NCBI GenBank assembly: GCA_016868665.1
Contig: VGGK01000006.1
Location: 22,536 to 86,535, forward strand
From: Chlorobiota bacterium
GTDB taxonomy: Bacteria; Bacteroidota; Chlorobiia; Chlorobiales; Chlorobiaceae
Direction of reading: 5' to 3'
DNA: 64,000 nt
Shown: positions 19,883 through 33,771 of the stretch, piece after piece
Layout: the number at the start of each line of letters is the position of its first letter
How positions within the stretch are numbered: position 1 is the first letter of the stretch
Translations under genes and position numbers: made by a program
The notes under the pieces: model-generated
The model's input: the letters and a program-made list of their open reading frames with translations, nothing else
Database searches by the model: none
What the model was told of the DNA's origin: nothing

Positions 19883-21697
19883 ATGAAAAACAAGCCCTTC
19901 AATCTTTTTCTGATTGTACTGGTATCCATAGTCTCCATCTGGTCGCTTTGGCCCTCCTGGAGAGATTACTCGCTCTCAAAACAGCTCGACAGCTATGCTT
20001 CCGCCGAGGACAGCCTGAAGTTCACCCTGAGCCATCGCGACGAAATCGAAAATGCCCGTAAAAAAAGCCTCAAGCTCGGTCTTGATCTGAAAGGCGGCAT
20101 GCATCTGGTTATGGAAGTGGACCAGGTCGATCTTTTCGAGCAGAAGGCATGGAACAAGGACGCGAAATTCAATGAAATTATGGAGAGGGTTCGCCGGAGT
20201 TCGCTAACTAGCAATGCCAGCGTCATCGATCTTACCGTATCTGAATTCAGGAAAGAAAATATCCGCCTCAGCCGTTATTTCTACGATATAAGGAACAGCG
20301 ACCGGGAGATAACCGACAAGCTCCGCAAGGAAGCGGAAGATGCTCTGGCAAGAGCGCGGGAGATTATCCGTAACCGTATCGATCAGTACGGCGTTGCGGA
20401 ACCGGTCATCACGACGCAGGGCAACAGGAGGCTCATTATCGAGCTTGCAGGCATAGCCGACGAAAACAGAGTAAGAAACCTCCTGAAGGGAACCGCAAAA
20501 CTTGAATTCAAGCTTCTTCGCGAATCTGACGTGCTTCTCAGGGTTCTTGACAAGCTGAATTCGTCGCTTGTTGCGCAACGGGCGCTTTCTTTCGGAGTGC
20601 CCGATACCTCGGGTGCTGTACCTCAGGCGGTTTCGCAGAACAGATCGGGAGGACCGCTTTACGATGTGCTGACGGTCATGGACAATGGCAGCGTTTATGT
20701 TCATGAAGATTCCCGGGATTTCGTCACAAAGCTGTTCCGGCGGAGCGATATCAAGGCGCTTGTGCCTCAGGACAGCGAACTGCTGCTTGCCGCCAGGCCC
20801 GATCAGCTTCAGGACGGACAGAACTACTATCCGGTCTTTCTTCTCAGGAAAACCGCTGAACTGACCGGAGGCGTCATTACAGAAGCTAAAGCCACCTTCA
20901 GCGCTGAGGGCGCTCAGCCGGAGGTGCTCATGGAGATGAACTCGGAGGGTACGGCCAAGTGGGCGCGTATTACCGGAGCCAATATCGGCAAACGCATCGC
21001 TATCGTGCTTGATGGCGCGGTCTACAGCGCTCCTGTGGTACAGTCGAAAATTCCGAACGGTAATTCGGTAATCAACGGAATCGAGAGTGTCGAGGAGGCA
21101 AAGGACCTCGAAATCGTCCTTAAGGCAGGAGCATTGCCCGCGCCTGTCCGTATCATCGAGGAGCGGACGGTAGGTCCTTCGCTCGGTGCCGATTACATCA
21201 GGGCCGGAATGATTTCTCTGATATCGGGTTTTCTTGCCGTGTCGATGTTCATGCTTGTCTATTACAGGGTTGCCGGTGTCGCCGCAAATGCGGCAGTTGT
21301 GCTCAATATTCTCATTGTGCTGTCGGTGCTTGCCGGATTCAGCGCGTCGCTTTCTTTACCGGGTATTGCCGGTATCGTCCTGACCATCGGCATGGCTGTA
21401 GATGCCAACGTGCTTATCTACGAGCGTATCAGGGAGGAGCTCTCAGAAGGAAAATCGATCGTTTCGGCAGTGACTGCCGGTTACGACAAGGCTTTTTCTT
21501 CGATACTCGACTCGCATGTCACTACGCTGGCTTCAGCATATCTTCTCTATACATTCGGCATCGGTCCCGTTCAGGGTTTTGCCGTTACGCTGATGATCGG
21601 CACCGCCGCAAGTCTCTTTACGGCTATTGTGGTGACAAAGGAGATTTTCGCATTCATGCTTTCGAAGAATATGCTTTCAGCAAAAAGTTTCGGTTAA
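19883..21697 (+). CDS. secD: Protein translocase subunit SecD
   Basis: A 604-residue inner-membrane protein. One N-terminal membrane segment precedes a large periplasmic domain with [18 protein letters not shown] and the P1-head region, including [18 protein letters not shown]-terminal block of five membrane segments includes [18 protein letters not shown], the SecD/F proton-path motif. SecDF uses the proton gradient to complete Sec export. secF follows after 21 bases. Confidence 0.96.
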   Translation: MKNKPFNLFLIVLVSIVSIWSLWPSWRDYSLSKQLDSYASAEDSLKFTLSHRDEIENARKKSLKLGLDLKGGMHLVMEVDQVDLFEQKAWNKDAKFNEIMERVRRSSLTSNASVIDLTVSEFRKENIRLSRYFYDIRNSDREITDKLRKEAEDALARAREIIRNRIDQYGVAEPVITTQGNRRLIIELAGIADENRVRNLLKGTAKLEFKLLRESDVLLRVLDKLNSSLVAQRALSFGVPDTSGAVPQAVSQNRSGGPLYDVLTVMDNGSVYVHEDSRDFVTKLFRRSDIKALVPQDSELLLAARPDQLQDGQNYYPVFLLRKTAELTGGVITEAKATFSAEGAQPEVLMEMNSEGTAKWARITGANIGKRIAIVLDGAVYSAPVVQSKIPNGNSVINGIESVEEAKDLEIVLKAGALPAPVRIIEERTVGPSLGADYIRAGMISLISGFLAVSMFMLVYYRVAGVAANAAVVLNILIVLSVLAGFSASLSLPGIAGIVLTIGMAVDANVLIYERIREELSEGKSIVSAVTAGYDKAFSSILDSHVTTLASAYLLYTFGIGPVQGFAVTLMIGTAASLFTAIVVTKEIFAFMLSKNMLSAKSFG

Positions 21698-21718
21698 ACA
21701 ATCAATGGCTCGCTATTC

Positions 21719-22654
21719 ATGAGGATTCTTCACAACACGACTATCGACTTTCTTAAATACCGAAAGGTCGCCTATGGCATATCCATCGCCCTCATTGTGG
21801 TCGGCCTGGTATCGCTTCTTTTCAAGGGACTCAACTACGGCATAGATTTCCGGGGCGGCTCGGAAGTGGTTGTAAGGTTTGAAAAAGATATCGACGTAAG
21901 CAGGGTAAGGAGCGTGCTCAAGGAGGCTGGAGTTTCAGGAACGCTGAAACAGTACGGCATGGATCGATCGTTTCTGCTCAGCACCGTTTTCAGCGGCGAA
22001 ACCAACGAGCTGAAGACGCTTATCGACAACGCGGTAAGGGACAGAATGCCTGACAACGCGCATGAAATCGTGCGGATTGAATCCGTCGGGCCCACTATTG
22101 CATCCGATCTTAAGTGGGCGGCGTTCAAGGCGCTGCTTGCGGCTCTTGCCGCCATTCTGCTCTATGTAGGCATCAGGTTCGAGTTTAAGTTTGCGACTGC
22201 TGGCGTCATAGCGATTTTTCACGACGTGCTCATAGTACTTGGACTGTTCAGTATTCTGGGCGGCATATTTTCGTTTATGCCCCTTGAAATGGATCAGAGC
22301 ATCATTGCCGCTTTCCTGACGGTTGCAGGTTATTCCATAACCGATACGGTTGTCGTTTACGACCGTATCAGGGAGCGTATCCGCGGCCGCAAACCTTCGG
22401 AGTATGAGGCAATTATCAACCAGAGCCTGAACCAGACTCTCAGCAGGACGATCATCACTTCCGGAACTACGTTGCTGACGGTTCTCGTTCTTTTCATATT
22501 TGCCGGGCCTGCAATCCGGGGATTTGCTTTCGCTGTTTTTGCCGGCATTCTGATTGGTACCTACTCGTCCGTTTTTGTGGCGGCTCCGCTCGTCTACGAC
22601 TGGCTGCGGGTGACTAAATCGACGGTGAAGCTCAGAGGTGGCAGCGCTTCGTAG
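21719..22654 (+). CDS. secF: Protein translocase subunit SecF
   Basis: A 311-residue protein with an N-terminal membrane segment, a short periplasmic domain starting NYGIDFRGGSEVVVRF, and five further membrane segments. The conserved YSITDTVVVYDRIRERIR and SRTIITSGTTLLTV blocks are clear. It forms the SecDF complex with the adjacent SecD. The surA-like gene follows after about 50 bases. Confidence 0.96.
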   Translation: MRILHNTTIDFLKYRKVAYGISIALIVVGLVSLLFKGLNYGIDFRGGSEVVVRFEKDIDVSRVRSVLKEAGVSGTLKQYGMDRSFLLSTVFSGETNELKTLIDNAVRDRMPDNAHEIVRIESVGPTIASDLKWAAFKALLAALAAILLYVGIRFEFKFATAGVIAIFHDVLIVLGLFSILGGIFSFMPLEMDQSIIAAFLTVAGYSITDTVVVYDRIRERIRGRKPSEYEAIINQSLNQTLSRTIITSGTTLLTVLVLFIFAGPAIRGFAFAVFAGILIGTYSSVFVAAPLVYDWLRVTKSTVKLRGGSAS

Positions 22655-22703
22655 GAAAGGCGCACAGACAGGAAAACAATATCAAGAAAGAGGAGTGTTC
22701 AGC

Positions 22704-25940
<3,237 letters not shown>

Positions 25941-26023
25941 TCACCAATAATAGCTGAGTGGATAAATAAACCTCAAGATAACAAAATAAGGGAATTTGAG
26001 TGCCATTCAGAGAGCATGCGCTT

Positions 26024-26419
26024 TCAGCGGGTTTCTTCCCAGAACGCGTCGATGAAATGTTCTATGGATACCACTGCCGGGTGCATGTCGTCAAATGGGC
26101 CGGACAATACGGCAATGACATCGAACCGGCAATCCGGTTCCCTGTTCTCGAGGGTAAGCAGGTACGATTTAGCCGCCTTGATGATCTCTTTCTGTTTCTG
26201 GGGAGTTACCGCTTCTATCGGATGGCCCTTTTCAAGTGAGCCTCTGGTTTTTACTTCGATGAAGCAGAGCGTGCCTCTGTCGAGGGCAATGATGTCGATT
26301 TCATTCCGTCGTGCGCGGTAATTTCTCTCGACGATCCGGTATCCCTTTGTGATAAGGTACTCTGCTGCAAGATGCTCGCCTTGCTGGCCAAGAGAATGTG
26401 GATCGAAATTCCCGGTCAT
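26024..26419 (-). CDS. UPF0102 / YraN-family nuclease-like protein
   Basis: A 131-residue protein with the restriction-endonuclease-like fold pattern of Yra[32 protein letters not shown] and [11 protein letters not shown], where the E-I-D and E-V-K residues would bind metal. The cellular role of the family is not firmly established. It follows rnhB by 8 bases on the same strand, a common pairing in bacteria. Confidence 0.85.
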   Translation of the reverse strand: MTGNFDPHSLGQQGEHLAAEYLITKGYRIVERNYRARRNEIDIIALDRGTLCFIEVKTRGSLEKGHPIEAVTPQKQKEIIKAAKSYLLTLENREPDCRFDVIAVLSGPFDDMHPAVVSIEHFIDAFWEETR

Positions 26420-26427
26420 GGAAAAAG

Positions 26428-27081
26428 TTATTTTTCTCCAAGCTGTTTCAGCCGGAAGCTGTTACGGTGAATACTGCTTCTGCCGAACGCTGCAATGGCT
26501 TCGATGTGCTGGCCGGTAGGGTATCCGAAATGGCGGTCGAATCCGTATTCCGGGAATTGCCGGCTGTACTCTGTCATGATGGCGTCCCTGCATGTTTTTG
26601 CAAGTACAGATGCTGCCGCGATCGAATAGACCTTCGAATCTCCCTTGACGATGGTTTCGAATGGAATCGGGAGCGCAGGTTTGAACCGGTTGCCGTCTAC
26701 GAGCAGCAGTTCAGGAAGTGACGGAAGTTGTTCGACCGCACTGTTCATTGCGAGCATGGTTGCCTGGAAGATATTTATCCTGTCGATGATATCGGATCCG
26801 ATAACGGCTACGGCGCAGCACTCTGCAGCGGCTCTGATTGCGGAGGCAAGGGTTTCCCGGAGAGAATGAGAAAGCTTTTTCGAGTCGTCAAGCCGCGAAA
26901 GGATTCCGTTTCCAGGAGTGAACCATCTCGGAAATACAACAGCTGCTGCTACGACGGGTCCTGCAAGCGGGCCTCTTCCGGCTTCGTCGATTCCGCAGAT
27001 CCTGACCGCGTTCTGCCATAACTGAAATTCGTAATCTGTTGTCATGGTTTGCGCGATTGCTCCGTTTTTGTTGTCCGTCAT
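26428..27081 (-). CDS. rnhB: Ribonuclease HII
   Basis: About 217 residues from ATG 27081. An in-frame ATG at 27045 (MTTDYEFQ) and a more upstream start at 27147 cannot be ruled out, since no strong ribosome site separates them. The active-site motif [17 protein letters not shown] carries the Asp-Glu pair. LLVDGN and [21 protein letters not shown] complete the catalytic set. It removes RNA from RNA/DNA hybrids and single ribonucleotides from DNA. It is paired with yraN. Confidence 0.92.
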   Translation of the reverse strand: MTDNKNGAIAQTMTTDYEFQLWQNAVRICGIDEAGRGPLAGPVVAAAVVFPRWFTPGNGILSRLDDSKKLSHSLRETLASAIRAAAECCAVAVIGSDIIDRINIFQATMLAMNSAVEQLPSLPELLLVDGNRFKPALPIPFETIVKGDSKVYSIAAASVLAKTCRDAIMTEYSRQFPEYGFDRHFGYPTGQHIEAIAAFGRSSIHRNSFRLKQLGEK

Positions 27082-27147
27082 GAAATATAGCGTAAATCCG
27101 CAATAACCCTGCAGGCTGAGGTTCTTGCCTGTCCTGATGGATCTCAA

Positions 27148-27474
27148 TTACCGTTTCCTGCTAATATTTCTTATCTTGTTTGTTGGCCTGTAAGCTGTTT
27201 GTGCCGGCATATCGGCATTGAAAAATGCATGGCTGGTATGTGGATGGCTCTGGCCCCTGCATACCGCGGATTTTCCCGTTTTCAATGGCTGCCCATGATA
27301 AAGCGGGGTGAAATTGCTCCTGCGGCCTTCAGGACAAAGAATTGAAACCCGAAGGGCGCACTATAAGCGAGTACTCCCGGAAATGCGGTGCTGTCCGACA
27401 GGGCGTGCTGCCCATAGAGAAACTGTAAATAAGGGGAATGCCCCTGTTTTTGCCATTTATAACAGAGTTTACGC
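27148..27474 (+). ncRNA. Candidate structured leader RNA upstream of rng
   Basis: A 327-base gap with no credible gene but several complementary segments. CATTGAAAA (27216-27224) pairs with TTTTCAATG (27279-27287) and encloses GGTATG/CATACC (27235-27240, 27260-27265). GGGCGCAC (27354-27361) can pair with GTGCTGCCC (27405-27413) with one bulge. A terminator-like hairpin follows at 27432-27451. I do not recognise RNase P RNA, SRP RNA, tmRNA or a known riboswitch. RNase E-type genes elsewhere have autoregulatory leaders, which makes an rng leader plausible. Confidence 0.35.
27432..27456 (+). terminator. Terminator-like hairpin just before rng
   Basis: AGGGG (27432-27436) pairs with CCCCT (27441-27445) around a 4-base loop and is followed by GTTTTT. 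It ends about 20 bases before the rng start, so it either ends a small RNA or attenuates rng. Confidence 0.5.
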
Positions 27475-29172
27475 ATGAAGAAGAGTATGAACAAACAGCT
27501 CCTCATGAACAAGATCGGCGATGAGATACAGGTTGCGCTTGTCGAAGAGGGCCGACTTGCGGAGCTGACTATCGAGCGTCCCGAAAGTCGGCGGAGTATC
27601 GGCGACATCTACCTCGGTCGGGTACACAAGGTTGTTGAGGGTCTGAAGGCCGCCTTCGTCGATATCGGGCAGAAATCCGACGGGTTTCTGCATTTTTCGG
27701 ATGTCGGCACGACCAGCGAGGATTATCGGGCTCTGATAGAGGATGACGACGACGACGAAAACGGCGGCGGGGATGATGCAGAGGATGGTGAGGACTCGGT
27801 TTCTGCTGCCGGCAGCGCAGACGGAGCGGGAACTGTCCCGTCTGCCAGAGCCCCGCAGCGGACAGCGGGAAAAAAGGTCCCGGCGACCGAAGAGGAAAAG
27901 GCGGAAAAAAGACAGTCCTATACCCAGATGATAGCGGGAAAGCTCAAGCCGAACGATTCCATACTGGTTCAGGTCATCAAGGAGCCTATCAGCAACAAGG
28001 GCTCCCGGCTTACCTCCGATATCACCATAGCGGGACGCTTCATGGTGCTTCTGCCTTTCGGAGGAGGTCAGGTAGCGGTTTCCCGCAGGGTTGTCGTGAG
28101 AAAAGAGCGTGCCAGGCTTAAAAAACTTGTGCGTTCCATGCTGCCCGAAGGTTTCGGCGCGATTATCCGCACCGTTGCCGAACATCAGGAAGAGTCTCTG
28201 CTCAAGCAGGATCTTGAAAAACTGCTCGCCAAGTGGGTGCAGATCGAGGAAAAACTCAAGGACGCGACGCCGCCCCAGCTCATTTTCAAGGAGGATACCA
28301 TTATTTCCAGCGTGCTTCGCGATTCTCTCACTTCCGACGTGACCGAGATTGTCGCCAACTCGCCGGGTATCTACAAAGAGACGCTGAACTACATCCAGTG
28401 GGCGGCGCCGGAAATGGAAAAAAACGTCTCGCTCTATCAGGGCAAGCTGCCGCTGTTCGAAGGCTACAATATCGCCAAGGATGTCGAATCCATTTTTTCA
28501 CGCAAGGTGTGGCTGAAATCCGGAGGTTACATCATCATCGAGCATACCGAAGCCATGGTGGTCGTAGACGTCAACAGCGGCCGCTATGCAGCCAAACGGG
28601 AGCAGGAAGAGAACTCCCTGAAAACCAATCTTGAAGCCGCTCGGGAAATTGTGCGCCAGCTCAGGCTTCGCGACATAGGCGGCATTATCGTGGTTGATTT
28701 TATCGATATGCTCGACCAGAAGAACGCGAAAAAAGTCTATGATTCCATGCGTACCGAGCTGCGCAACGACCGGGCGAAATCCAACATTCTGCCGATGTCC
28801 GATTTCGGCATCATGCAGATCACCCGCGAACGCATCAGGCCGAGCCTCATGCAGCGCATGGGCGATCAGTGTCCCGCCTGCGGCGGCACAGGTGTCGTGC
28901 AGGCGCGTTTCACCACGATCAACCAGATAGAGCGCTGGCTTCGCAAGTACGCGCTGCAGCAGAACATGAAATTTCAGCAGCTCGATCTCTATGTCAGCCC
29001 AACGGTTGCCGAACCGCTGAAGAATACCGATATGAAAACCGAACTGAAATGGTTTCTCCAGCATATGGTTTTTGTCCGGGTGAAGCCGGACGAGAGCTTG
29101 CGCAGCGACGATTTTCGCTTTTACAACCGCAGAAGCAATAAAGATATCACTGCCGAATACGGCGATCTCTAA
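27475..29172 (+). CDS. rng: Ribonuclease E/G family endoribonuclease
   Basis: A 565-residue RNase G/E; ATG at 27475 or 27487 are both possible starts. The S1 domain begins [18 protein letters not shown] and is interrupted after about residue 80 by an acidic low-complexity insertion (residues about 93-140, many Asp, Glu, Gly and Ala). The RNase core has [10 protein letters not shown] and VVDFIDM with the metal-binding Asp residues, and the zinc-link motif CPACGGTG. There is no long C-terminal degradosome scaffold, which fits RNase G. Its role is mRNA decay and rRNA processing. Confidence 0.93.
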   Translation: MKKSMNKQLLMNKIGDEIQVALVEEGRLAELTIERPESRRSIGDIYLGRVHKVVEGLKAAFVDIGQKSDGFLHFSDVGTTSEDYRALIEDDDDDENGGGDDAEDGEDSVSAAGSADGAGTVPSARAPQRTAGKKVPATEEEKAEKRQSYTQMIAGKLKPNDSILVQVIKEPISNKGSRLTSDITIAGRFMVLLPFGGGQVAVSRRVVVRKERARLKKLVRSMLPEGFGAIIRTVAEHQEESLLKQDLEKLLAKWVQIEEKLKDATPPQLIFKEDTIISSVLRDSLTSDVTEIVANSPGIYKETLNYIQWAAPEMEKNVSLYQGKLPLFEGYNIAKDVESIFSRKVWLKSGGYIIIEHTEAMVVVDVNSGRYAAKREQEENSLKTNLEAAREIVRQLRLRDIGGIIVVDFIDMLDQKNAKKVYDSMRTELRNDRAKSNILPMSDFGIMQITRERIRPSLMQRMGDQCPACGGTGVVQARFTTINQIERWLRKYALQQNMKFQQLDLYVSPTVAEPLKNTDMKTELKWFLQHMVFVRVKPDESLRSDDFRFYNRRSNKDITAEYGDL

Positions 29173-29190
29173 CCTAAAGCGCCATCAGCA

Positions 29191-30054
29191 ATGTCAGCAT
29201 ACGAACAGTTGAAAAAAGATATTATCTCGCTTTCGTCCGCTAATGCGGCGGAGCTTGCCCTGAATCCGGACGCCCGAAGGGTTTTCGGAGAGTTCAAGCA
29301 GATGCTCAATAACGGCAGCATCAGAGCCGCAGAAAAGACCGGCGGAGCATGGATCGTCAATGCGTGGGTCAAGGAGGGTATTCTTGTCGGCATGCGTCTC
29401 GGCAAACTTACCGCGGGCAGCGTTCATCCGGAGGGTGAAATTGGATGTTTTTCCTTTATCGACAAGGATACCTGGCCGCTTAAAACCATTACTCCCGACC
29501 ATAACGTACGTATTGTTCCCGGAGGTTCGTCGGTACGGGATGGTTCCTATCTGGCTCCATCGGTGGTGATGATGCCTCCAGCTTATGTCAACGTCGGCGC
29601 CTATGTTGATGCCGGCACCATGATCGATTCGCACGCACTTGTCGGCAGCTGCGCCCAGATCGGCAGGAATGTGCATCTCTCTGCAGGCGTACAGGTCGGA
29701 GGGGTGCTTGAACCTGTAGGAGCCGTGCCTGTTATCATCGAGGACGACGTGATGGTCGGGGGCAACTGCGGCATCTATGAAGGCACAATCGTTCAGGAGC
29801 GCGCCGTCATCGGCACAGGAGTCATCCTGAACGGTTCGACGCCTGTATACGATCTTGTCAATGGCACGATTCACCGCAGAAGCGCGGACGCTTCGCTCAT
29901 CATTCCGTCAGGCGCCGTTGTCATTGCCGGATCGAGAGCGCTTAAAGGAGCGTTCGCCGCCGAGCACGGACTTTCGCTCTATACGCCGGTAATCGTCAAA
30001 TATCGCGACGAAAAAACCGACAGCGCCACTGCGCTCGAACAGGCGCTCCGTTAG
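29191..30054 (+). CDS. dapD: Tetrahydrodipicolinate N-succinyltransferase
   Basis: A 287-residue enzyme of the succinylase branch of lysine/diaminopimelate synthesis. The N-terminal helical domain is followed by a left-handed beta-helix of hexapeptide repeats, with [20 protein letters not shown] as the DapD signature and [21 protein letters not shown] next to it (both part of one continuous repeat region). The acyl-CoA site is formed at the trimer interface. It follows rng by 18 bases and may be co-transcribed. Confidence 0.93.
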   Translation: MSAYEQLKKDIISLSSANAAELALNPDARRVFGEFKQMLNNGSIRAAEKTGGAWIVNAWVKEGILVGMRLGKLTAGSVHPEGEIGCFSFIDKDTWPLKTITPDHNVRIVPGGSSVRDGSYLAPSVVMMPPAYVNVGAYVDAGTMIDSHALVGSCAQIGRNVHLSAGVQVGGVLEPVGAVPVIIEDDVMVGGNCGIYEGTIVQERAVIGTGVILNGSTPVYDLVNGTIHRRSADASLIIPSGAVVIAGSRALKGAFAAEHGLSLYTPVIVKYRDEKTDSATALEQALR

Positions 30055-30153
30055 CTTGTCACAGCATCCGCAAGGATGCCTCCGCAGGCCGCGCGGCCGC
30101 TATCGACCGCGCGCAGGTAATGGTAAGCGTCGATTATAACAAGATGTTGCGTA

Positions 30154-31857
30154 ATGAAAATACAGTCATTCACCAGGCGGGTTTCAGCAGCTCTTTTCGC
30201 CGTAGTCCTTGCATGTTCGCTTTCGGTCGCCTCCCTTTCCCTGCTTGCCGCTTCCAGGGGAACGCCCGGGAATGATTTCTCTGAAATAGCCGAAAGCATA
30301 GATCTGTTCGGAGATATCTACCGCGAACTGTCTGAGAACTATGTCGAGCCGCTTGATGTGAGAGTCCTGATGTATGCGGCTATAGACGGTATGCTCGGGG
30401 TTCTCGACCCCTATACCTTATTTCTTGACGAAACCCAGTCCGAAGAGCTTGGTGAAATAACCAGCGGCCAGTATACCGGAATAGGGCTCAGTATGACCAG
30501 GTTCGACGACGCCGTCTATGTCACATCGGTACTCGAAGGCTATCCTGCCTGGAACGCTGGCATCCGTACCGGCGACAGGATCACACGCGTTGACGGAAAA
30601 CCTCTTGCCGGCAGAAACCTTGATCAGGTGCGGGAGCTTATGAAAGGCGCTACCGGAAGCCGTTTTTCCATGAATATAGAACGCGAAGGAGGCAGAGCTC
30701 CGGGGACGGTATCGCTCGTACGCGAAGAGGTAAGAGTCAGTACCGTCAGCTATTCGGGAATTATCGGGCGTACCGGTTATCTGCAGCTCGGAAGTTTTTC
30801 CAGTCATTCGTCCGGCGATATGCGTCAGGCCGTCGATAAGCTTCTGCGCGAAGCCGCAGATCGATCCCAGCCGATGAACGGTCTTATTATCGATCTGCGC
30901 GGGAACCCTGGCGGCTTGCTGACGGCGGCGGTGGATATATCCTCCTTGTTTGTCGGAAAAGGCAGCACTGTGGTGACCATCCGGGGAAAAAAGCCTGAAT
31001 CCGAAAAGATCTACCGCACCGAACAGCAGCCTCTCGTTCCCGCATTGCCTCTTGCGGTGCTTATCGACAAAGAGAGCGCTTCCGCATCCGAAATCGTATC
31101 CGGCGCCATTCAGGATCTCGATCGCGGCATCGTGCTTGGCGAACGCTCTTTCGGCAAAGGTCTTGTACAGTCTGTACTCAGGCTGCCATACGACACTACC
31201 CTTAAGCTTACTACGGCTAAATACTATACTCCATCCGGACGACTTATACAGAAACCTCATGGCGACACTCACAAAAAGAGAAGCGTGCTGAAAAAAAACG
31301 GCGAGAAAAAGCCGCTCCCGGTATATTACACCGCGGTGAAACGCAAGGTATATGGCGGTGGAGGCATTACGCCCGATGTGGTTGTGGAGGCTCCGGAACG
31401 CTCGGCCTATGAGCAGGAACTGCGCCGGAAAGGGATGATATTTCTCTTTGCATCGAGATATCGTGCCTCGCATGCAGGTTTTTCGCCTGATTCGTCAGAT
31501 CGCGCAAGCCGCCTGAAAGCGTTCAGCGAATTTCTCGGCGAAAAGCGGTTTTCTTACACTTCCGCATCCGAAAGAAATCTTCAGGAGCTTGAAAAACAGA
31601 TTGCCGAAGAACTGAACGGCGAAAAGACGGGAGTTCCCGGAAGTCTTGAAGGATTGAAAAAGGAGCTGCTGCAGATGAAAAACAGCCTGACAGCCCTGCA
31701 GGGCGAAAGGATCGCCCGGTTGATCGATATCGAAATCATGCGGCACGGCAACGAAACCCTTTCGAGAAAAGCCGAACTCGACGATGACCCCGTCGTGCAG
31801 AGGGCGCTTGCCCTCTTTGCCGATCCGAAAGCCTATTCAAGGATGCTTCGTCCCTGA
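30154..31857 (+). CDS. C-terminal processing protease (S41 family)
   Basis: A 567-residue protease. The N-terminal signal or anchor (about residues 5-30) directs it across the membrane. The PDZ domain (about 100-190) contains GIGLSMTRFDDAVYVTSVLEG and WNAGIRTGDRI. The catalytic domain has the nucleophile region KESASASEIVSGAIQD and the Lys in GERSFGKGLVQSV. A long charged C-terminal extension (about 430-567) has coiled-coil character. It overlaps the convergent Ycf49-like gene by about 20 bases. Confidence 0.92.
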   Translation: MKIQSFTRRVSAALFAVVLACSLSVASLSLLAASRGTPGNDFSEIAESIDLFGDIYRELSENYVEPLDVRVLMYAAIDGMLGVLDPYTLFLDETQSEELGEITSGQYTGIGLSMTRFDDAVYVTSVLEGYPAWNAGIRTGDRITRVDGKPLAGRNLDQVRELMKGATGSRFSMNIEREGGRAPGTVSLVREEVRVSTVSYSGIIGRTGYLQLGSFSSHSSGDMRQAVDKLLREAADRSQPMNGLIIDLRGNPGGLLTAAVDISSLFVGKGSTVVTIRGKKPESEKIYRTEQQPLVPALPLAVLIDKESASASEIVSGAIQDLDRGIVLGERSFGKGLVQSVLRLPYDTTLKLTTAKYYTPSGRLIQKPHGDTHKKRSVLKKNGEKKPLPVYYTAVKRKVYGGGGITPDVVVEAPERSAYEQELRRKGMIFLFASRYRASHAGFSPDSSDRASRLKAFSEFLGEKRFSYTSASERNLQELEKQIAEELNGEKTGVPGSLEGLKKELLQMKNSLTALQGERIARLIDIEIMRHGNETLSRKAELDDDPVVQRALALFADPKAYSRMLRP

Positions 31858-32559
31858 ACCGGAACCGGATTTCCATTGTGCCTCATACCGTCGGGTCTGA
31901 CGGTGGATGCCGAGTACGATCATGAGGTTGCTGATGGTGAGCAGGCTTTCGGCCGATCCGTGAAGCAGGTCGTCATGCGACAGCGAGTGAAATCCTCGAA
32001 TCTCTGTGGCCAGGTACATGAAGAATACCGTTACGGTTATAAACACCAGCACGAACCAGAATCCTGCAACGGTAAGTCCCGAAAAAACCGTTGGGTCCTT
32101 CTTTCGCACCTTCAGGAGCAGGACCAGGAAGGTCAGATACACCACGCTGGAAATCTGCAGGATAGCGTCGAAAACGTCTTCGCCCATGTAAGACTGGGGT
32201 TTGCCAGCGATCATCAGTGTTCCGAACCCGGCCATCATGCCCGATGCGAGGTTTGAGGTTCCGCTGGTTTTCAGGATCTGCATCGTTGCCCAGAGCAGGG
32301 AGATGCTGCCGAACAGATTGATGGTTTCCGACAGGTCAAGAAGCAGCGGAACACTGTCCGTCGTGACATGATAGGCAAGAACGAAAAAACTGCCTGTCCA
32401 GTGCGGCAGCATCGAGAGTCCGAAAAGGCGGATATCCTTTCTTCCCGTTATTCTGCCATAACGATACATCATGAACGCGGCAATCCCCCATTCAAGAGAC
32501 GAAGAAATATGGATAAACCAGTTCGGCAGCGAAAGCAGTCCCAGCAGGTCAAGATTCAT
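31837..32559 (-). CDS. Ycf49-like (DUF2499) membrane protein
   Basis: A 240-residue protein with about seven membrane segments. The N-terminal half fits DUF2499/Ycf49: LPNWFIHISSSLEWGIA, MYRYGR, a GLSMLPHWTGSFFVLAYH block, then LFGSISLLWATMQIL. The family is otherwise typical of cyanobacteria and plastids and has no assigned function. The C-terminal half might match its usual partner domain DUF3593, which I cannot confirm. It lies 32 bases downstream of bchP on the same strand, suggesting a link with pigment or membrane metabolism. Confidence 0.62.
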   Translation of the reverse strand: MNLDLLGLLSLPNWFIHISSSLEWGIAAFMMYRYGRITGRKDIRLFGLSMLPHWTGSFFVLAYHVTTDSVPLLLDLSETINLFGSISLLWATMQILKTSGTSNLASGMMAGFGTLMIAGKPQSYMGEDVFDAILQISSVVYLTFLVLLLKVRKKDPTVFSGLTVAGFWFVLVFITVTVFFMYLATEIRGFHSLSHDDLLHGSAESLLTISNLMIVLGIHRQTRRYEAQWKSGSGSGTKHP

Positions 32560-32591
32560 TTGCTATTCCTGAAAAGCTCTCCTCCTGATGG

Positions 32592-33734
32592 TCAGCTGCC
32601 CTTGATCAGGTGGTAGATATTCTTTGAAAAAATCTTCATCTGCACGCTCCACGGAGCAGGCACCATTTTTTTGTAGAGGTATGAATCGAAGGTGATTTGC
32701 TGCACGTCGTCGTCGGCGCAGATCGCCACAAAACTCTCTCTCAGTCTGTCGTTGCGGTAGTAGACGCTTTGCAGCACCTCGAGACCGAAAAAAATCGGAG
32801 CGTAGAGCTTGCGGAATCCTTTCTCGTAGACATCGAGAGGCGCTCCCTGCCGGATATGATTGATCATTGCCTGAGCTGCGAGTTTGCCGGAGCGCATGGC
32901 AAAAAAGATACCTTCGCCGTTTGCAGGCGTAACCAGTCCCGCTGCGTCTCCCACAAGTATAGCCCGTTCCCCTGTGAAAGAACGCCGCGGTTTCATGGGA
33001 ATTTTCGCGGCCTCGTCGAGATAGGGTCTTTCGATAATGCCGATTTTCTCGATGAATCGCCTTTGCAGATTCCTGATGTTATGTTTTTTGTCTTCCGTAC
33101 CGGTGCCTATGGCGAGGTGGTCCGCTTTTGGAAATATCCAGCCGTAAAAATCGGGAGAGACTTCTCCGTCGAACCATATTTCCACGATATCGCTGAACTT
33201 CTCGATTGCCGGCGTGTACCGGAAACGCTGCTGCATGGCGATAACCTTCAGTTCGTTGGGGGGAAAGCGCAGCTCGTCGGCGGTTTTCGAGTTTGCTCCA
33301 TCGGCACCGATGATGTAGTCGGCCTCAATCGGAGGCAGTTTGTCGCCGAGGGTATGGATCACGAATCTCTCTCCCTTCCGCTCGATGGAACTCATCAGCC
33401 CCTCGAGAACGTCGCTGCCGGCATTGCTGGCTTCCTGGCGAAGATAGCTGTCGAACCGTTCCCGGCGGACCATGCCGACATAGCCGTTCGGCATGTGCAT
33501 GCCGATCACCCTGCCCTTGGGCGAGCGCGCGCGCATGTGCGAAAGTTTTTTTTCAACAAGTTCGGACGGCAGGCCGAACTCTTCGATAAGCCCGAGAGGG
33601 ATCGCACCCCCGCATGGTTTGACATTATCGAGGTTCCGCTCCAGGAGAACCGTGCCAAGTCCGGCTTCTGCCAGTATCCTCGATGCAACTGCTCCTGAAG
33701 GGCCTCCTCCTATGACGGCAACGTCGTAACGCAT
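32592..33734 (-). CDS. bchP: Geranylgeranyl reductase family protein (BchP-like)
   Basis: A 380-residue FAD oxidoreductase. The N-terminal dinucleotide fold is [39 protein letters not shown] matches the substrate-loop block of ChlP/BchP enzymes. [11 protein letters not shown] and [21 protein letters not shown] are the second and third FAD motifs. BchP reduces the geranylgeranyl tail of (bacterio)chlorophyll to phytyl in steps; green sulfur bacteria carry this family. A role in quinone or archaeal-type lipid reduction is less likely given the organism. Confidence 0.85.
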   Translation of the reverse strand: MRYDVAVIGGGPSGAVASRILAEAGLGTVLLERNLDNVKPCGGAIPLGLIEEFGLPSELVEKKLSHMRARSPKGRVIGMHMPNGYVGMVRRERFDSYLRQEASNAGSDVLEGLMSSIERKGERFVIHTLGDKLPPIEADYIIGADGANSKTADELRFPPNELKVIAMQQRFRYTPAIEKFSDIVEIWFDGEVSPDFYGWIFPKADHLAIGTGTEDKKHNIRNLQRRFIEKIGIIERPYLDEAAKIPMKPRRSFTGERAILVGDAAGLVTPANGEGIFFAMRSGKLAAQAMINHIRQGAPLDVYEKGFRKLYAPIFFGLEVLQSVYYRNDRLRESFVAICADDDVQQITFDSYLYKKMVPAPWSVQMKIFSKNIYHLIKGS

Positions 33735-33771
33735 GGTTTCAGATTCAACGGTATTCGTTTACTGATGACTG

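Noticed and set aside
27148..27474. RNase P RNA, tmRNA, SRP RNA or 6S RNA in the rng leader
   Set aside because: The hallmark segments of RNase P (GAGGAAAGTCC-type), SRP (GGTCAGGTCCGGAAGG-type) and tmRNA T-loop are absent, and a 6S-like closing stem could not be established.
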